A stretch of 64,000 nucleotides of DNA, taken from the NCBI GenBank assembly GCA_004010535.1, contig RQYE01000007.1:1-64000 (forward strand), in the 5' to 3' direction. The translations under genes and the position numbers were made by a program. Below, one piece after another: positions 1 through 13,035 of the stretch (the stretch's first letter is position 1; each line of letters starts with the position of its first letter). Under the pieces are notes generated by a model. It searched no databases and was not told the origin of the DNA. It saw nothing but the letters and a program-made list of their open reading frames with translations. The DNA is from Coriobacteriales bacterium OH1046. Lineage in GTDB: Bacteria > Actinomycetota > Coriobacteriia > Coriobacteriales > Atopobiaceae.

Positions 1-1
1 A

Positions 2-130
2 AAATACCAGGGGATAGCCAAGGAGGACTTCTACCTCCATCTCAAGGAATGCGAGTTCAGGTTCAACATGAGGGGGCGGGACATGTACAAGTTTCTTCTC
101 AAGGAGTTTCGGGAGAGACCCCTAAACTAG
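2..130 (+). CDS. IS1595-type transposase, C-terminal fragment
   Basis: The window opens inside a reading frame whose last 42 residues read K-Y-Q-G-I-A-K-E-D-F-Y-L-H-L-K-E-C-E-F-R and continue to ...FRERPLN before a TAG stop at 128-130. The run FYLHLKECEFRFN resembles the C-terminal end of IS1595/ISXO2-type transposases, where this helix follows the catalytic domain. This rests on family memory, not a search. Only the tail is visible, so it cannot be told whether the element is intact. The stop codon touches the stop codon of the opposite-strand ImmA/IrrE gene, which suggests that insertion of this element removed the 3' end of that gene. Confidence 0.6.
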   Translation, partial: KYQGIAKEDFYLHLKECEFRFNMRGRDMYKFLLKEFRERPLN

Positions 131-975
131 GCAAGCCCCTTCGCGAATGCGCAGCTGCTGCACTCTTCCCATCGAACCATCAGCAGTCTGGTGGGTACGA
201 GGAAGTCTGCCGCCACAGCGTTGCAAAAACGCTCCATAACGATATCGGACTCCTCATCATCGGCTGCATTGCTGACGCCGGTTTGGAAGAAAGCGAGGTG
301 GCATAGCTCGTGAATCAGGGTGAAGATTTGCGCGCTCTTCGCGTCCCGCCCGTTGATGAATACAATCGGCGCGATCCTGTCGGAGAGGGCGAAACCCCGG
401 AATTCGGAAACGTCGAGCACGCGATGCGTATTGTCGTTCACCACGCCGTTAATGACCACGGAAATGCCTACAGCCTCGATGCTGTCTTTGAGCACTTTGA
501 GTGCGTCGGCCACGCCCCTGCAGGATGCACTCCAATCGTCATCCAGCTTGAGGAGAGCACGCATGTCCTCGACAATCTTTTCCCGCATCTCGTCTGTCAA
601 GGGGGCGTCCATGTGGGAACCGACAAAATCGACGGGCGCAAATCCCTCGTGGAGGAAGTATCCCCTCATCCAGTCCTGCCTTCCGAGCATGGCATCGATA
701 GTATCGAACAGCTCGGGGCTTGGATCTTGTGCGGGCATGTCGCCGACTGTGCGGAAATCAGTGATCTGGAGTGCATAATTTGGAAGATCGGACGCAAAAA
801 GCTCGCTTACGCTCACATGCATCTTGCCCGCAAAATCGCGAAGCTGCCTGACTGTCGGCTTCCAAGAACCATCCAGCCAATTCGGGTATTTTGGGAAAGC
901 CTTGGTGATCTGATCGTCAGTAAGGCCGCTGCGGAGAACCGCCCATTCGAGCACGCTTGGATTCAACGTTGCCAC
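127..975 (-). CDS. ImmA/IrrE-type metallopeptidase regulator, 3'-truncated
   Basis: This encodes a 282-residue protein with a C-terminal IrrE/ImmA peptidase domain. The zinc motif HELCH (in LIHELCHLAFF) is clear, and CNAVAADFLVP downstream supplies the usual third-ligand region. The N-terminal half (LRDFAGKMHVSVSELF) is weakly HTH-like, as in proteins annotated as XRE/ImmA regulators of stress or mobile-element modules. I chose the GTG at 975 because GGGGAGGA lies just upstream; the frame stays open to 1161, but that extension looks non-coding. The protein ends abruptly with an unrelated tail (...FAKGLA) at the edge of the transposase fragment, where family members usually carry roughly 70-100 more residues. 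It is probably a disrupted gene. Confidence 0.6.
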   Translation of the reverse strand: MATLNPSVLEWAVLRSGLTDDQITKAFPKYPNWLDGSWKPTVRQLRDFAGKMHVSVSELFASDLPNYALQITDFRTVGDMPAQDPSPELFDTIDAMLGRQDWMRGYFLHEGFAPVDFVGSHMDAPLTDEMREKIVEDMRALLKLDDDWSASCRGVADALKVLKDSIEAVGISVVINGVVNDNTHRVLDVSEFRGFALSDRIAPIVFINGRDAKSAQIFTLIHELCHLAFFQTGVSNAADDEESDIVMERFCNAVAADFLVPTRLLMVRWEECSSCAFAKGLA

Positions 976-1123
976 CGCGTGTCCTCCCCTCAGGTGAGCG
1001 TTTCTTCTCAGCCCATTGTATGCCCGCGCGCTACTTTCCATACCACTCACTTGGACTAGAAGCAGATATTTTTCGGCACATGCCGGGGCAAATGGATTTG
1101 ATGAGAACATGCCCTTCTCGTCA

Positions 1124-1159
1124 TGTTTCCCCAGCAAGGTCCCTATCGACTGTACAGTC
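1124..1159. repeat. Decayed copy of the 58-base palindrome
   Basis: Bases 1124-1159 match the left half and centre of the palindrome at 1219-1276 with small differences (AGCAAGGTCCC against AGCAAGTGTCC). The right arm is degraded: CCTTGCTGG-CCAAAC follows at about 1170-1187 instead of a perfect complement. The two copies lie about 95 bases apart. Confidence 0.65.
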
Positions 1160-1218
1160 ACCAGAGGCCTTGCTGGCCAAACGCCCTTTGGGACCCCGAA
1201 CGCATACTCTTTCCAGCA

Positions 1219-1276
1219 TGTTTCCCCAGCAAGTGTCCATCGACTGTACAGTCGATGGACACTTGCTGGGGAAACA
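1219..1276. repeat. Perfect 58-base palindrome
   Basis: The left arm 1219-1247 is the exact reverse complement of the right arm 1248-1276, with no spacer and the centre at CTGT/ACAG. The outer ends read TGTTTCCCCAGCAAG and CTTGCTGGGGAAACA. A transcript would fold into a very long hairpin. It may be a REP/MITE-type element or a terminator; there is no T-run. Confidence 0.85.
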
Positions 1277-1366
1277 GAGTGGGGAGGTGCGCTTCTTTAT
1301 GTTCGTCGCAGGCGCGCACCTCACCCCTCGCGGGCTCGAATCCCTGCAAGGCCTGCGGATAGGAAA

Positions 1367-1388
1367 GCGCCCCCGGAGCCGGGGGCGC
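1367..1388 (-). terminator. Hairpin terminator after tRNA-Ser(CGA)
   Basis: GCGCCCCC and GGGGGCGC form an 8-bp GC stem with a 6-base loop just downstream (minus strand) of tRNA-Ser(CGA). The next minus-strand bases are TTTCC. Confidence 0.6.
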
Positions 1389-1397
1389 CATCTTCTC

Positions 1398-1488
1398 TGG
1401 CGGAGAGGGGGGGATTCGAACCCCCGTGACCCGGAACGGGCCAAACGGTTTTCGAGACCGCCGCATTCAACCGCTCTGCCACCTCTCC
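1398..1488 (-). tRNA. tRNA-Ser(CGA)
   Basis: Read on the minus strand, the acceptor GGAGAGG pairs with CCTCTCC. The anticodon loop is CTCGAAA with anticodon CGA. There is a long class II variable arm, a T-loop TTCGAAT, and a discriminator G with an encoded CCA at 1398-1400. The total length of 91 nt including CCA fits serine tRNAs. Confidence 0.95.
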
Positions 1489-1500
1489 ATGGGCGGCAAT

Positions 1501-1526
1501 GTGGCGCCCCGTATGCGGAGCGCCAC
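1501..1526 (-). terminator. Hairpin between the two Ser tRNAs
   Basis: GTGGCGC (1501-1507) and GCGCCAC (1520-1526) form a 7-bp stem in the spacer downstream of tRNA-Ser(GGA). The T-run is weak, so it could be a terminator or a processing hairpin. Confidence 0.4.
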
Positions 1527-1535
1527 GGATAGTCC

Positions 1536-1627
1536 TGGCGGAGAGTCGGGGATTCGAACCCCGGAGACGCTTTAGACGCCTACACGATTTCCAATCGTGC
1601 TCCTTCGGCCAGCTCGGACAACTCTCC
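1536..1627 (-). tRNA. tRNA-Ser(GGA)
   Basis: The minus strand starts GGAGAGT and pairs with ACTCTCC. The anticodon loop reads TTGGAAA (anticodon GGA). A long variable arm, T-loop TTCGAAT and encoded CCA are present. The length of 92 nt fits a class II serine tRNA. It lies 47 nt upstream of tRNA-Ser(CGA), probably in the same transcript. Confidence 0.95.
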
Positions 1628-1696
1628 AAGGCGACGCAAGGGACAGTATACACGGTTTTACCCGGATACGTGCAAGAACTTTTCTCCATACCGGCG

Positions 1697-3544
1697 CTAC
1701 GGCTCGAGCTTGGCAACCAGGCCGTGGAGGACGTTCCACTTGCGACGCTCCGTCTCGGTGAGGAGGCGCTTGCGCATGCGGATGCTTTTGGGGGTGATCT
1801 CCACGAGCTCGTCATCCATGATGTATTCGAGCGCCTCTTCGAGCGAGAAGGTCCGAGGAGGTGTGAGCTGCACGGCGATGTCCGCCGTCGACGAGCGCTG
1901 GTTGCCGAGGCTCTTGGTACGGGCGATGTTGACGACCATATCGCCCGCTTGCGGGCGCTCCCCCACGAGCATTCCCTCGTAGCAATCGTCGCCCGGAGCC
2001 ACGAAGAGGGCGCCGCGCTCCTGCAGCGTGCCGAGCGCATAGGCGACGGCGGGCTCGGTGGTCATCGAGACCATGACGCCGGTGGCGCGCCCTCCTATAT
2101 CACCGGCGAAAGGCCCGTACTCGAGGAAGGTGTGGTAGAACACCGCCTCGCCATGCGTGACGTTCAGGATGCGGTTCTTGAGGCCCATGACACCGCGCGT
2201 GGGGATCTTGAACTCGAGGTGGGTCTGCGTCTCGCCGACGGCCATCGAGACCATGGGACCCCCCGCGTTGCCGAACACCTCGATCACCTTGCCCGCGTAC
2301 CCGCTCGCGCACTCGACGACGGCCTGCTCGATAGGCTCGAGCAGGCCGCCACCCGCAGCCTTCTCGAACAGGACGCGCGGGCGGCCCACCTGGAACTCGA
2401 AACCCTCGCGGCGCATCTGCTCCATGAGGACCGACAGGTGCAGGATGCCACGGCCCGCGACCTCGATACCGCTCTTGCCCTCGAGCTCCTCGATGCGCAT
2501 GGTCACGTTGTTCTCGCGTTCGGCCATGAGGCGGTCCTTGAGCTGGCGGCCGCCCACGATATCGCCCTCGCGTCCGACGAGCGGCGAGGTCGAGGGCGAG
2601 AAGACGACGGAAAGCGTCGGGGGATCGATCTCGATGGGATCGAGCTCCACGGGATGCTCGGGGTCGGTGTAGACATCGCCGATATCGGTGCCGTCCACGC
2701 CCACCACGGCGGCGATATCTCCGGCAACCACCTCGGCGCACTCCGTGCGCCCCAGATAATCGAAGGTGAAGAGCTGCTTGACCTTGGCCATCGAGCGGCT
2801 GCCGTCGTTCTTGACCACGAGGATGCCCTCGCCCGCATGGATGGTGCCGGAGAAGACGCGTCCGATGCCGATCCGTCCCACGTAGCTCGAGTGGTCGACG
2901 GTCACGCACTGCATGGCGAGCGGGGCATCCGCATCGGCCTCGGGGGCCGGGATGCCCCCGACGATCATGTCGAGCAGCGGCAGCATGTCCTCTCCCCCAT
3001 CATCGGGCGCGAGGCGGGCGAAGCCCTTCACGGCGCTCGCATAGACCACGTGCTCCATGGCGAACCCAAGCTGCTCGTCGGTGGCGCCGAGATCCACCAT
3101 GAGGTCGAGCGCGTCGTTGACGACATCCTCGGGATGGGCCCCGTCGCGGTCTATCTTGTTGATCACTATCATGATGGAAAGGCCGGCGGCGATGGCGTGC
3201 GAGAGCACGAAACGCGTCTGCGGCATGGGGCCTTCCGCCGCATCCACGAGGAGCAGCGCCCCATCGGCCATCTTGAGCACGCGCTCGACCTCGCCGCCGA
3301 AATCCGCGTGGCCGGGGGTGTCGATGATGTTGATCTTCACCCCGCCGTACATGATCGAGATGTTCTTGGCGAGGATGGTGATGCCGCGCTCGCGCTCCTG
3401 GTCGTTGGAGTCGAGCACGCGCTCCGCCACCTGCTGGTGCTCGCGGAAGGCGCCCGCCGTGCGCAGCATCTGGTCGACGAGGGTGGTCTTGCCGTGGTCG
3501 ACGTGCGCGATGATGGCGATGTTCCTGATCTTCTCCTGACGCAT
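1697..3544 (-). CDS. typA: Ribosome-associated translational GTPase TypA/BipA
   Basis: This encodes a 615-residue member of the TypA/BipA family, elongation-factor-like GTPases that bind the 70S ribosome and help assembly and growth under stress. The G1 motif HVDHGKT lies at residues 14-20. [15 protein letters not shown] (G3) and INKIDRDGA (G4, NKID) follow, then EF-G-like domains with the typical BipA stretch [20 protein letters not shown] chose ATG 3544 because GAGG lies 6 bases upstream and the protein then starts [19 protein letters not shown], as usual in the family; the frame runs further up without support. It is monocistronic, downstream of the small acidic gene and followed by the two Ser tRNAs. 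Confidence 0.96.
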   Translation of the reverse strand: MRQEKIRNIAIIAHVDHGKTTLVDQMLRTAGAFREHQQVAERVLDSNDQERERGITILAKNISIMYGGVKINIIDTPGHADFGGEVERVLKMADGALLLVDAAEGPMPQTRFVLSHAIAAGLSIMIVINKIDRDGAHPEDVVNDALDLMVDLGATDEQLGFAMEHVVYASAVKGFARLAPDDGGEDMLPLLDMIVGGIPAPEADADAPLAMQCVTVDHSSYVGRIGIGRVFSGTIHAGEGILVVKNDGSRSMAKVKQLFTFDYLGRTECAEVVAGDIAAVVGVDGTDIGDVYTDPEHPVELDPIEIDPPTLSVVFSPSTSPLVGREGDIVGGRQLKDRLMAERENNVTMRIEELEGKSGIEVAGRGILHLSVLMEQMRREGFEFQVGRPRVLFEKAAGGGLLEPIEQAVVECASGYAGKVIEVFGNAGGPMVSMAVGETQTHLEFKIPTRGVMGLKNRILNVTHGEAVFYHTFLEYGPFAGDIGGRATGVMVSMTTEPAVAYALGTLQERGALFVAPGDDCYEGMLVGERPQAGDMVVNIARTKSLGNQRSSTADIAVQLTPPRTFSLEEALEYIMDDELVEITPKSIRMRKRLLTETERRKWNVLHGLVAKLEP

Positions 3545-3651
3545 GGGAATCCTCATCTCATCTTTTTTGCCCGTGAAACTGTAGCGCAAAAGAACCTCCT
3601 CGGGCAGCTGTTTACAAAACCTTTGCAGATGGGATGACGTATGTGCAGGAT

Positions 3652-4065
3652 TTACAGCAAGGGTTCTATTCCGCCGGCGGGTGCCGGATCGGTCCACGCA
3701 AGGGCATCACCCTCGCCTCTTCCCGTGAAGAGCATGTAGCCGGAGAAATGCTCGTAGCCGCGCTCTCCGAACTCGAAGATGAGGGCATCCTCGTATGCGC
3801 CGGCCTTACCCGCGACGGCACCCACGTAGCAGAGGGCGTAGCGCACGGCATCGGGACAATCGCGCACGTACTCGCGGGCGGCGTCGAGGCATTCCTCGGG
3901 GCCGTCGTCGGAGAAATCGAGGGTCTCGACCTCCTCGTCGCCATCCTCGACTGCAACGAGAACGCCGAACTCCCCTCCGTCGGCGAGCATATCCAGAGCC
4001 TCGCCGAGCAGACCGCCCGAGAGCTCGTCGAGTTCGGGTGATACGCCGGTCTTGCGCTTTTCCAT
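3652..4065 (-). CDS. Small acidic protein of unknown function
   Basis: I do not recognise this 137-residue protein. It starts MEKRKTGVSPELDELSGG after a good AGGGGG ribosome site. It is rich in Glu and Asp, with two halves: an acidic first half (LVAVEDGDEEVETLDFSDD) and a second half with small hydrophobic stretches (VRYALCYVGAVAGKAGAYE, FEFGERGYEHFSGYMLF). No signal peptide or membrane segment is seen. The second half reads like a small folded domain that senses or binds something, but nothing specific can be claimed. It lies 107 bases upstream of typA on the same strand and may be co-transcribed. Codon use looks like its neighbours. Confidence 0.75.
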   Translation of the reverse strand: MEKRKTGVSPELDELSGGLLGEALDMLADGGEFGVLVAVEDGDEEVETLDFSDDGPEECLDAAREYVRDCPDAVRYALCYVGAVAGKAGAYEDALIFEFGERGYEHFSGYMLFTGRGEGDALAWTDPAPAGGIEPLL

Positions 4066-4090
4066 GGCATGCCCCCTGGGAGACGAAACG

Positions 4091-4108
4091 AGCCGCATGG
4101 ATGCGGCT
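4091..4108 (-). terminator. Hairpin terminator after tRNA-Ala
   Basis: AGCCGCAT and ATGCGGCT form an 8-bp stem with a 2-base loop downstream of tRNA-Ala on the minus strand. The following bases are CGTTTCG. Confidence 0.5.
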
Positions 4109-4117
4109 CGGGGTAGG

Positions 4118-4193
4118 TGGTGGAGATGAAGGGGTTCGAACCCTCGGCCTCAGGCTTGCAAAGCCCGCGCTCTCCCAGCTGAGCTACATCCCC
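4118..4193 (-). tRNA. tRNA-Ala(TGC)
   Basis: On the minus strand the acceptor GGGGATG pairs with CATCTCC, including the U-G wobble at pair 3. The anticodon loop CTTTGCAAG holds TGC, the T-loop is TTCGAAC, the discriminator is A, and CCA is encoded at 4118-4120. The 76-nt length is normal. Confidence 0.95.
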
Positions 4194-4217
4194 TTATGCG
4201 GTTATCCCTAAAATAGA

Positions 4218-4250
4218 CGCCCCAGCGGCGACTCGGCTCACGCTGGGGCG
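4218..4250 (-). terminator. Hairpin terminator after tRNA-Ile
   Basis: CGCCCCAGCG (4218-4227) and CGCTGGGGCG (4241-4250) form a 10-bp stem. On the minus strand it is followed by TCTATTTTAG, a plausible rho-independent terminator between tRNA-Ile and tRNA-Ala. If it works, the two tRNAs are separate transcripts. Confidence 0.6.
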
Positions 4251-4264
4251 GCTATTGCCAGAAA

Positions 4265-4341
4265 TGGTGGGCCTGACAAGGTTCGAACTTGTGACCTCCC
4301 GGTTATCAGCCGGACGCTCTGACCAACTGAGCTACAGGCCC
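4265..4341 (-). tRNA. tRNA-Ile(GAT)
   Basis: On the minus strand the acceptor GGGCCTG pairs with CAGGCCC. The anticodon loop CTGATAA holds GAT, the T-loop is TTCGAAC, the discriminator is A, and CCA is encoded at 4265-4267. This tRNA often sits in rRNA operons, but here it stands with tRNA-Ala outside any rRNA gene. Confidence 0.95.
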
Positions 4342-4539
4342 GACGCAGAGAAGTATGATACAACGCGGTTCGGGCGGGGTCAACCGTATTTTTCATTTCG
4401 AGGCCCGGCTGCCCGCCCCAGGGTCTCCCGAAGCGCCGCCTTGGATCTGCAAACGTTGCATTTTCCCATCGATTCCGAATTCCAGCTTGAAGGGGAGCCG
4501 AACTTGGGTAGGATATCCAACACGAGGTGAAGGAGTTCT

Positions 4540-5052
4540 ATGACGCTCATACGCATGGACATACAGACGGTCATCGTAGGCGGAGGTCCCGTCTCCTCGC
4601 TCGTCATCCTGCGCACCCGCACGGGAGATAAGGATGTGCAGCTGCCCATCCGAATCGGGGCCATCGAAGCGGCGGCCATCAGCATGGGGGTCAACGGTTC
4701 TCCATCGAGGCGCCCCATGACCCATGATCTGCTGCTTTCCGCCATCAAGGCGCTGGACGCGGCACTCGAATCGGTCATCATCGCCAAAGTCGAGGGCACC
4801 ACCTTCTTCGCGCGCCTCAACATCCGCCTCGCCAACGACGAGCTCCGCCTCGTCGATGCGCGGCCATCCGACGCGCTCGCGCTCGCCGTGCGCGCGGGCA
4901 CGCCCATCTTCGCAAGCGAGGATGTGGTGGATGCGGCAACGTTGCCGGATTTCAGCGCCGTCGAGGAGACGGAGCGCCGACACTCCCTCGAGGAGTTCCA
5001 CTCCTTCGTGGAGAACCTCTCCCCTTCGGACTTCGGCGAGGCCGGGGAGTAG
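4540..5052 (+). CDS. Bifunctional nuclease family protein (DUF151)
   Basis: This 170-residue protein belongs to the DUF151/BFN family, small proteins with reported RNase/DNase activity found in actinobacteria, Thermotoga and plants. The core pattern is present: VGGGPVSSLVILRT, then LPIRIGAIEAAAI, RPMTHDLLLSAIKALDA, TTFFARL and the family hallmark VDARPSDALALAVR. The acidic tail (about residues 140-170) is variable in the family. The ATG follows GAAGGAGTTCT, a good ribosome site. It is a single plus-strand gene convergent with gyrA, separated from it by a large hairpin. Confidence 0.9.
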   Translation: MTLIRMDIQTVIVGGGPVSSLVILRTRTGDKDVQLPIRIGAIEAAAISMGVNGSPSRRPMTHDLLLSAIKALDAALESVIIAKVEGTTFFARLNIRLANDELRLVDARPSDALALAVRAGTPIFASEDVVDAATLPDFSAVEETERRHSLEEFHSFVENLSPSDFGEAGE

Positions 5053-5086
5053 CCCTGCGTTCATCCCGTTGCGCGCGAGATCTCCA

Positions 5087-5175
5087 GCAGATGCCCCGTG
5101 ACAAGGGGACAGGTCATTCGTCACGCCTACAAGAGGCGTGACGAATGACCTGTCCCCTTGTCACGGGGCATCTGC
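5087..5175. repeat. 89-base hairpin with perfect 42-bp arms
   Basis: Bases 5087-5128 are the exact reverse complement of 5134-5175, with the 5-base loop ACAAG. The arms contain GTGACAAGGGGACAGGTC and AATGACCTGTCCCC, a sequence style seen in REP/BIME-like elements linked to Y1 (RAYT) transposases; this link is from memory. It sits between the convergent DUF151 gene and gyrA and could end transcription from both sides. Confidence 0.85.
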
Positions 5176-5204
5176 CTAGCTAGAGGCACACGTTGTTCGG
5201 ACCG

Positions 5205-7997
<2,793 letters not shown>

Positions 7998-8024
7998 GGT
8001 AGAGCCCTTCTCGTCTTCGTATCA

Positions 8025-10025
<2,001 letters not shown>

Positions 10026-10129
10026 CTATTCGTCGATAATACAATCAGACGACATAAAAATAATACGAACGTATGTTTCATATTGCTCTAGAAAGCCCTA
10101 CGAGCCTGTTTTAGACTATCTTTTCATAT

Positions 10130-10609
10130 TCAAGAGGATAACGTCTTGTTCAAACGAAAAGAGACGATCATCGCCTTAGAAACACTCGTCTTGAGCGGCT
10201 CGGAAAGACGTGCGGTGCAGGTGCGGATATATTCCGCTTCCTCGTCGGTGAGCTCGGGGAGAGGCTCGTCTTCCTCATCCTCGGGGGCATCGCGTACCGG
10301 CAACTCACGCGCCAGTTTGAATTCTATGCGCGAGAGGGGCAGGCCGCCGTAGGCGAGACGTTGGAGATACAGCTCGCGATTGGCATTGAAATCCACGACG
10401 CGGGTGCGCGCATCGAGATAGATGGTCAGGATAGGATCGGCAGGAGGATGCTCGCGTATGAATGCGCCGCAGGTATGCTTGCGCTCTATATCGCCGTTCA
10501 CGCGCATCCAGACGGCAAGCGCCCGTTTATGGGCGTTCATCCTCATGGATCCGCCCGCGCCGAAGAGTCCTTCGAGCACGGAGCCGAGCGTTCTGGCGCC
10601 ATCGCTCAT
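10130..10609 (-). CDS. dciA: DUF721/DciA-type protein
   Basis: This 159-residue protein sits between recF and gyrB, the usual place of the DUF721 (DciA) gene in actinobacteria. DciA proteins are ancestral helicase-loading partners of DnaB in bacteria lacking DnaC/DnaI. The N-terminal part shows the family pattern: GSVLEGLFGAGGSMRM, AVWMRVNGDIERKHTCGAF, then LTIYLDARTRVVDFNANRELYLQRL and the short PLSRIEFKL. The C-terminal 60 residues are acidic and low in complexity (DAPEDEEDEPLPELTDEE). The ATG directly follows the recF TAG (TAGATG), so translation is probably coupled. The gene symbol follows position and pattern, not a search. Confidence 0.8.
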   Translation of the reverse strand: MSDGARTLGSVLEGLFGAGGSMRMNAHKRALAVWMRVNGDIERKHTCGAFIREHPPADPILTIYLDARTRVVDFNANRELYLQRLAYGGLPLSRIEFKLARELPVRDAPEDEEDEPLPELTDEEAEYIRTCTARLSEPLKTSVSKAMIVSFRLNKTLSS

Positions 10610-11692
10610 CTAGAATCCCACCACCTCGGCGCCATCGAGCATCTCCCGCGAGAAATACCCGAGGTTCGTCGTCGTGATGATGGTCTGGATACCCCCTTCG
10701 ATGAAGGACACGATGGCACTGCGACGGTATTGGTCGAGCTCGCTCATCACATCGTCGAGAAGCAGCAGGGGCTGATCGGATACAAGCTCCTTCGCCAAGA
10801 TGACCTCAGCGAGCTTGACGGCAAGCACGATGGAGCGCTGCTGTCCTTGGCTCGCGAACGCACGGGCCTCGCGCCCCTCGATTAAGAACACGATATCGTC
10901 GCGGTGCGGGCCGATGAGCGTCTGCTGGCGGCGTAGATCGTCCGCACGGGTCCGGGACAGCATTGCCCTGTACCTATCGCGCACCTCATCGCGCGATAGG
11001 TACAGGGCATCGTCCCCGATGGTCGACCGGTATTGCGCCGTGAGGGTCTCATTCGGGGCGATCGATGCATATACCGCCGCGATGATGCCCTGCAAGCGGT
11101 CGAAGAGGCGGCAGCGTGCGAGCAGGAGCGTCGCGCCGCCGAGGGCGAGCGACTCATCCCACGCATCGAGGAGGGCGGGATCGGCATAATCGTTCTTGAG
11201 GAGGCGGTTGCGCTGCTCGACCGTGCGCAGGTATGTGGAGAGCACCTTATCGTAACGGGGATGCGCTTGTCGCGCGAACGTATCGATCTCATCGCGGCGG
11301 TACGCTGCGCCGCGTTTGATGAGGAAGAGATCATCCGGATTGAAGAGCACGGAGAACAGGGTACCCGGCATATCCTTGGCGCTGCACTTCTTCATATTCT
11401 TATAGAACGTCTTATGCGTTGGGCGGAGCTCGCAGGCAACATCCACCACGCGCCCGCCCCCGCGAAGGCGGGCGCGCAGAAAACCGCTCTCCTCCCCTTG
11501 CCTGATAAGCTGGGAAGGGGTGGGATGCCTGAACGAACAGCCGGATGTGAGCAGCTGGATCGCCTCCACGGTATTGGTCTTGCCGCTCGCGTTGCCCCCT
11601 GAAAGGACCGTGATGCCGGGCGAGAAGGCGATATCCCGCTCCTTGAGATTCCTGAAATTCCCAAGGTGGAGCTCTGAGATCCTCAGTCCCAC
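10610..11692 (-). CDS. recF: DNA replication/repair protein RecF
   Basis: This 360-residue SMC-like ATPase helps load RecA at gaps with RecO and RecR. It starts LRISELHLGNFRNLKERD, followed by Walker A GGNASGKTNTVEAIQLL, the signature region ASQGQQRSIVLAVKLAEV and the Walker B LLLLDDVMSELDQYRR, all in the expected order. I chose GTG 11692, one base after the dnaN TAA (TAAcGTG); no separate ribosome site is obvious, so it is likely translated by coupling to dnaN. The open frame extends far into dnaN but has no family similarity there. The dciA start follows its stop with no gap. Confidence 0.95.
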   Translation of the reverse strand: MGLRISELHLGNFRNLKERDIAFSPGITVLSGGNASGKTNTVEAIQLLTSGCSFRHPTPSQLIRQGEESGFLRARLRGGGRVVDVACELRPTHKTFYKNMKKCSAKDMPGTLFSVLFNPDDLFLIKRGAAYRRDEIDTFARQAHPRYDKVLSTYLRTVEQRNRLLKNDYADPALLDAWDESLALGGATLLLARCRLFDRLQGIIAAVYASIAPNETLTAQYRSTIGDDALYLSRDEVRDRYRAMLSRTRADDLRRQQTLIGPHRDDIVFLIEGREARAFASQGQQRSIVLAVKLAEVILAKELVSDQPLLLLDDVMSELDQYRRSAIVSFIEGGIQTIITTTNLGYFSREMLDGAEVVGF

Positions 11693-11693
11693 G

Positions 11694-12797
11694 TTAGAGC
11701 AGAGACGGCATGACAAGATAGAGGTAGTTGATCTTGCCGCTTGATTTGAAGATGGTCGGAAGAGTCGGGCTCTGAAGCTCGATGATGATTTTCTCACGAT
11801 CCGGGGCGGATGCGAGGCAGTCGGCAACATAATGATGGTTGAGCGAGAGCGACATGGAACCTCCCTCGACCTGCACGGGAATATACTCGACGGATTCCCC
11901 CTGATTACGGGTGGTGATGGAGAGCTTCATCGTCTGGGCATCGGCGTCTATATCGAGCCTCATGATGGGCATCGTCGCGGCGATGGTGGCGACGCGGCGG
12001 AGCGCGCCGAGGAACTGCTCGGGATCGGCCGTGAGCGCTGTAGCGTAGGTCTTGGGGAGGAGTTGGCGATAATCGGGATAGGAACCCTCGGTCTTCCGGG
12101 AGATGTAGGTGGTATCGCCGAAGGAGAAGACGATCTGGTTATTGGTCGTGCCGATGAGGATCTTCTCTGTCAGCGACGGCATGGTGAGGACGTCGTGGAA
12201 GACCGTTCCCGGAATGATGATGGTGAAATCCTCGGCATCGGCCTCGGCAGCCGAGTAGGTCTCGCACACGGCAAGGCGATACGAATCGGTCGCCACGAGG
12301 CGCAGCGTGTTCTCCGCCGAGGTGAGCAGGACTCCCTGCAGGATAGGACGGGAATTCTCCTTCGAGGTGACCTTGTATACCTTGTCGATCATCTCGGAGA
12401 GAACGGCGCTCGGAAGCTCGCAGGAGCTGCTGGGCTCGAGCGCGGGAAACTCCGACCAATCCTTCGCATCGAGGGTATTCAGCCTGAACAGGGATGAGAG
12501 GCAGGTTATGGTGAGGATCCGGTCGCTCCCCTCGAAGACGACGGCGGCATCGGGAAGACTCTTCACGATGGCATTGAGGATCTTGCCGGAAACCACCACC
12601 TCGCCGCTCTCCTCGACGTTGGCGGGTATCTTATGCCGAATCGAGATGGTGAGGTTGTTGGTCTGGAATTCGAGCGCTCCGTTGTCGGCCTTGATATAGA
12701 TACCCGAGAGCAGGGGTATGGTCGAAGTGGTGCTCATGCCCTTGCCCACGACGGAAAGGGCCGTGAGAAGCGCATGCTGGCCGACGGAGAATTTCAT
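11694..12797 (-). CDS. dnaN: DNA polymerase III sliding clamp, beta subunit
   Basis: This 367-residue beta clamp encircles DNA and tethers polymerase III. It starts MKFSVGQHALLTALSVVGKGMS and shows the three repeated clamp folds. Landmarks are RPILQGVLL and LVATDSYRLAVCE in the middle domain, SYPDYRQLLP near residue 240, and the C-terminal YLVMPSLL in place of the common YLVMPMRL. The length is normal. It lies downstream of dnaA with a 238-base gap and is coupled to recF downstream. Confidence 0.97.
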   Translation of the reverse strand: MKFSVGQHALLTALSVVGKGMSTTSTIPLLSGIYIKADNGALEFQTNNLTISIRHKIPANVEESGEVVVSGKILNAIVKSLPDAAVVFEGSDRILTITCLSSLFRLNTLDAKDWSEFPALEPSSSCELPSAVLSEMIDKVYKVTSKENSRPILQGVLLTSAENTLRLVATDSYRLAVCETYSAAEADAEDFTIIIPGTVFHDVLTMPSLTEKILIGTTNNQIVFSFGDTTYISRKTEGSYPDYRQLLPKTYATALTADPEQFLGALRRVATIAATMPIMRLDIDADAQTMKLSITTRNQGESVEYIPVQVEGGSMSLSLNHHYVADCLASAPDREKIIIELQSPTLPTIFKSSGKINYLYLVMPSLL

Positions 12798-13035
12798 GAT
12801 GTGCCCTTTCTGTTATGTATCTATCTATGTACTATACCAATCATAGCAATAAGGTCTGTCGAAACGGCTTATAATCCAATAAACTCCCAGTTAATCGACT
12901 GTTTTTACGAACGCCGCCACCTGCTTTTCCTCAACACGCATGAACATCTCGAGCGCCGCGTTCCCTTTCTTTCAACATGCTCATCGAGGTTATGGACAAG
13001 CTTTCGCAGGGTTGTCGATAAGCTCTGCACATCGT
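12798..13035. promoter_or_regulatory. dnaA-dnaN gap with DnaA-box-like sites
   Basis: This 238-base gap is less GC-rich than the neighbouring genes. Read on the minus strand it holds TTATCGACA (rc of about 13003-13015), one mismatch from the standard DnaA box TTATCCACA. On the plus strand CTTTCAACA occurs at 12969-12977 and TTATGGACA just after. It probably carries the dnaN promoter and may be one arm of a split origin. Confidence 0.45.

Larger units (their letters stand above)
976..1397. other. Gene-free stretch carrying two palindromes
   Basis: I see no convincing gene in these 422 bases. They hold the presumed promoter of the truncated ImmA/IrrE gene, a decayed palindrome (1124-1159), a perfect 58-base palindrome (1219-1276) and a hairpin downstream of tRNA-Ser. 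The short open frames here are restatements of the palindromes in different frames. Confidence 0.6.

Noticed and set aside
1499-3637. Long plus-strand frame of about 700 codons
   Set aside because: It is antisense to typA, which shows full family similarity. Its composition (HDE-rich, no motif) is that of a GC-rich shadow frame.
4118-4341. Part of an rRNA operon (Ile and Ala tRNAs)
   Set aside because: No 16S or 23S sequence is present nearby.
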